NCBI GenBank assembly: GCA_020632595.1
Contig: JACKFF010000035.1
Span: forward strand, 1 to 6,633
DNA: 6,633 nucleotides
Direction: 5' to 3'
Source of the DNA: Nitrospiraceae bacterium
Lineage (GTDB): Bacteria; Nitrospirota; Nitrospiria; Nitrospirales; UBA8639
Shown here: positions 5,745 through 6,633 of the stretch, piece after piece
Layout: every line of letters begins with the position of its first letter
How positions within the stretch are numbered: position 1 is the first letter of the stretch
Notes under the pieces: generated by a model
What the model saw: only the letters and a program-made list of their open reading frames with translations
The model's database searches: none
What the model was told of the DNA's origin: nothing
Translations under genes and position numbers: made by a program

Positions 5745-5785
5745 TAGACATCAAATGGGTTTTCTGACTCAGAAAGGAGCGGAAC

Positions 5786-6193
5786 ATGCGAAAATTCTGG
5801 TTTGTGATAATAGGTGCCCTCTGCCTGTTTGGCTTCACCACGTTATTAGGGTTTTCAGAACACCCGCGTGTTTCTTTAGATGCCCAGGGTAACACACTCA
5901 CAACGTCGGAGACGCTTCCCATTCAGCCCTGGACCAGCAAAGACCTCATGGAAATGGCTGCCATTTACGATCAACAAGCGGATGAACTTCAGGCGGAAGC
6001 CGTGAGAATCGAGCAAGAAGCCACCACCCTTGCATTGAGGCCCTATATGGATCCTAAGGGGTTTCGTCGAAACAGCCTGATGCTCGTAGCAACCGCACGA
6101 TGGAAAGCGGCCAAGGAAATGAGGGAACTGGCTGTCATGCACCGGGCGGAGGGAGAACGCCTGCTCGCCTTGGAGAAACAAGAAGGGGGTTAA
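5786..6193 (+). CDS. Small membrane-anchored or exported helical protein, function unknown
   Basis: The 135-residue product has no family name I can give. AAGGAG at 5774-5779, six bases before the ATG, supports the start. Residues 4-23 form a hydrophobic segment after MRK, fitting a signal peptide or N-terminal anchor; no lipobox cysteine is present (C13 lies in the hydrophobic core). After a Ser/Thr-rich linker, residues 52-83 form a charged amphipathic helix rich in Ala, Glu and Gln (YDQQADELQAEAVRIEQEA). A break containing YMDPKGFRR (87-95) follows, then a second helix 96-132 of similar composition (WKAAKEMRELAVMHRAEGERLL). The two helices likely pair as an antiparallel hairpin in the periplasm. 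The gene follows the lipoprotein in the same direction after 157 bases and converges with the NhaR-like gene. The function is unknown; a structural or chaperone-like role is only a guess. Confidence 0.75.
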   Translation: MRKFWFVIIGALCLFGFTTLLGFSEHPRVSLDAQGNTLTTSETLPIQPWTSKDLMEMAAIYDQQADELQAEAVRIEQEATTLALRPYMDPKGFRRNSLMLVATARWKAAKEMRELAVMHRAEGERLLALEKQEGG

Positions 6194-6205
6194 AAAAGAG
6201 TGCCC

Positions 6206-6234
6206 GTTGCTCATCGGATGGTTGCCGATGCAAC
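6206..6234 (-). terminator. Hairpin with T-run on minus strand, possible terminator
   Basis: GTTG..CATCGG (6206-6217, with a two-base bulge) pairs with CCGATGCAAC (6225-6234) around a seven-base loop. Read on the minus strand it is followed, eight bases later, by a run of six T (complement of 6192-6197). It would stop transcription arriving from the nhaR-like gene before it enters the 5786 gene. The eight-base gap before the T-run weakens the call. Confidence 0.4.
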
Positions 6235-6267
6235 TTCCCGAACGGACCCCTGGTGCGAGTATAAAAT

Positions 6268-6301
6268 ACCCACAAACCCTAACCGCCGCAACGGTGTGGG
6301 T
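6268..6301 (-). terminator. Hairpin at the 3' end of the nhaR-like gene
   Basis: ACCCACA (6268-6274) pairs with TGTGGGT (6295-6301), and CCG/CGG (6283-6285 and 6292-6294) can stack inside. The stem reaches the last base of the minus-strand stop codon. On the minus strand it is followed directly by ATTTTAT, and on the plus strand by CATTTTG. It may work as a short bidirectional terminator between the converging genes. Confidence 0.4.
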
Positions 6302-6633
6302 CATTTTGAATGAAAAATTTTTGTCTGGGCAGAATCCACGATAGCCAAGACCCCGGGGTGCTTTAGGCGACGCTCAATGGAAATAGCATAAAACTGCTCA
6401 TGGATGTCGGGCATATTTCCAAGCCGCGAGACCATGTATTGCCGCTGAATCTCCTTGGCAACGACAGATGAACCAGGAAAAATGCCTTTTCCAGCCTGTC
6501 CAAAGGCCTTCATCGTGGCACCGTCTTCAAACTCACCCACCACTTTTGGAAGAATTCCGTGGCGTGAAAACCATTCATCCATTCGGCGTCTCAACATAGA
6601 ATTCGCGGTGGGCAATAAAAATGGGGATCCGTT
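6301..6633 (-). CDS. nhaR: LysR-family regulator resembling NhaR, C-terminal part (5' end outside window)
   Basis: The minus-strand frame is open to the right edge, so only the last 110 residues are visible of a family about 300 long. The visible part is the end of the effector-binding domain; the N-terminal helix-turn-helix lies outside. Features I associate with NhaR are LLPTANSMLRRRMDEWF, VGEFEDGATMKAFGQAGKG followed by IFP, and FYAISIERRLKHPGVLAIVDSAQ near the end. In E. coli NhaR is a cytoplasmic activator of the Na+/H+ antiporter gene nhaA in response to sodium, and also acts at other envelope-stress promoters. Whether an antiporter gene is adjacent cannot be seen here. The gene converges with the helical-protein gene, with 107 bases and two hairpins between them. 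The start and regulation are not visible. Another NhaR-like LysR protein with a different target remains possible. Confidence 0.88.
   Translation of the reverse strand, partial: NGSPFLLPTANSMLRRRMDEWFSRHGILPKVVGEFEDGATMKAFGQAGKGIFPGSSVVAKEIQRQYMVSRLGNMPDIHEQFYAISIERRLKHPGVLAIVDSAQTKIFHSK

Noticed and set aside
5876..6304. 142-residue minus-strand frame covering the 5786 gene and the spacer
   Set aside because: The plus-strand frame has a strong ribosome site, signal segment and amphipathic helices; the minus-strand product has Phe/His/Cys-rich composition without domains.
1..6633. CRISPR arrays, insertion sequences, tRNA or rRNA genes
   Set aside because: No regularly spaced direct repeats, transposase-like frames, terminal inverted repeats or tRNA-like cloverleaf sequences were seen on either strand.

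Overview
The window looks like a bacterial chromosome of moderate GC content. It carries ordinary housekeeping and respiratory genes, then a run of small envelope proteins I cannot place in a named family. Gene content and protein style (purK, a short-Q-loop cytochrome bd, an NhaR-type regulator, lineage-specific exported proteins) suggest a Gram-negative aerobe, possibly Nitrospira or a relative. That taxonomic guess is from general impression only and is not proven by any marker here.

Layout, left to right. The 3' half of purK (purine biosynthesis) enters from the left edge and stops at 521. A pyrimidine-rich gap of about 460 bases with no convincing gene follows. At 985-1491 is a 168-residue protein that resembles a very divergent single-domain globin without a clear proximal histidine. 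After 108 bases come cydA and cydB, overlapping by one base (TAATG), which encode a complete cytochrome bd quinol oxidase with the short (CIO-type) Q loop. The globin-like gene and cydAB may form one respiratory or oxygen-handling unit.

A second 459-base gap (3951-4409) holds several short palindromes and an AT-rich promoter-like region. It leads into three small plus-strand genes: an 81-residue exported acidic protein with three DWTL repeats (4410-4655), a 277-residue predicted lipoprotein (4795-5628) and a 135-residue membrane-anchored or exported helical protein (5786-6193). Each has a strong Shine-Dalgarno sequence, and each junction carries a substantial hairpin. All three products appear to act in the envelope or periplasm; how they work together is unknown.

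The right edge holds, on the minus strand, the C-terminal part of a LysR-type regulator closely resembling NhaR. It converges on the helical-protein gene, and hairpins lie between them. The best candidates for undescribed biology are the DWTL-repeat protein with its two neighbours, and the divergent globin-like protein next to the bd oxidase.
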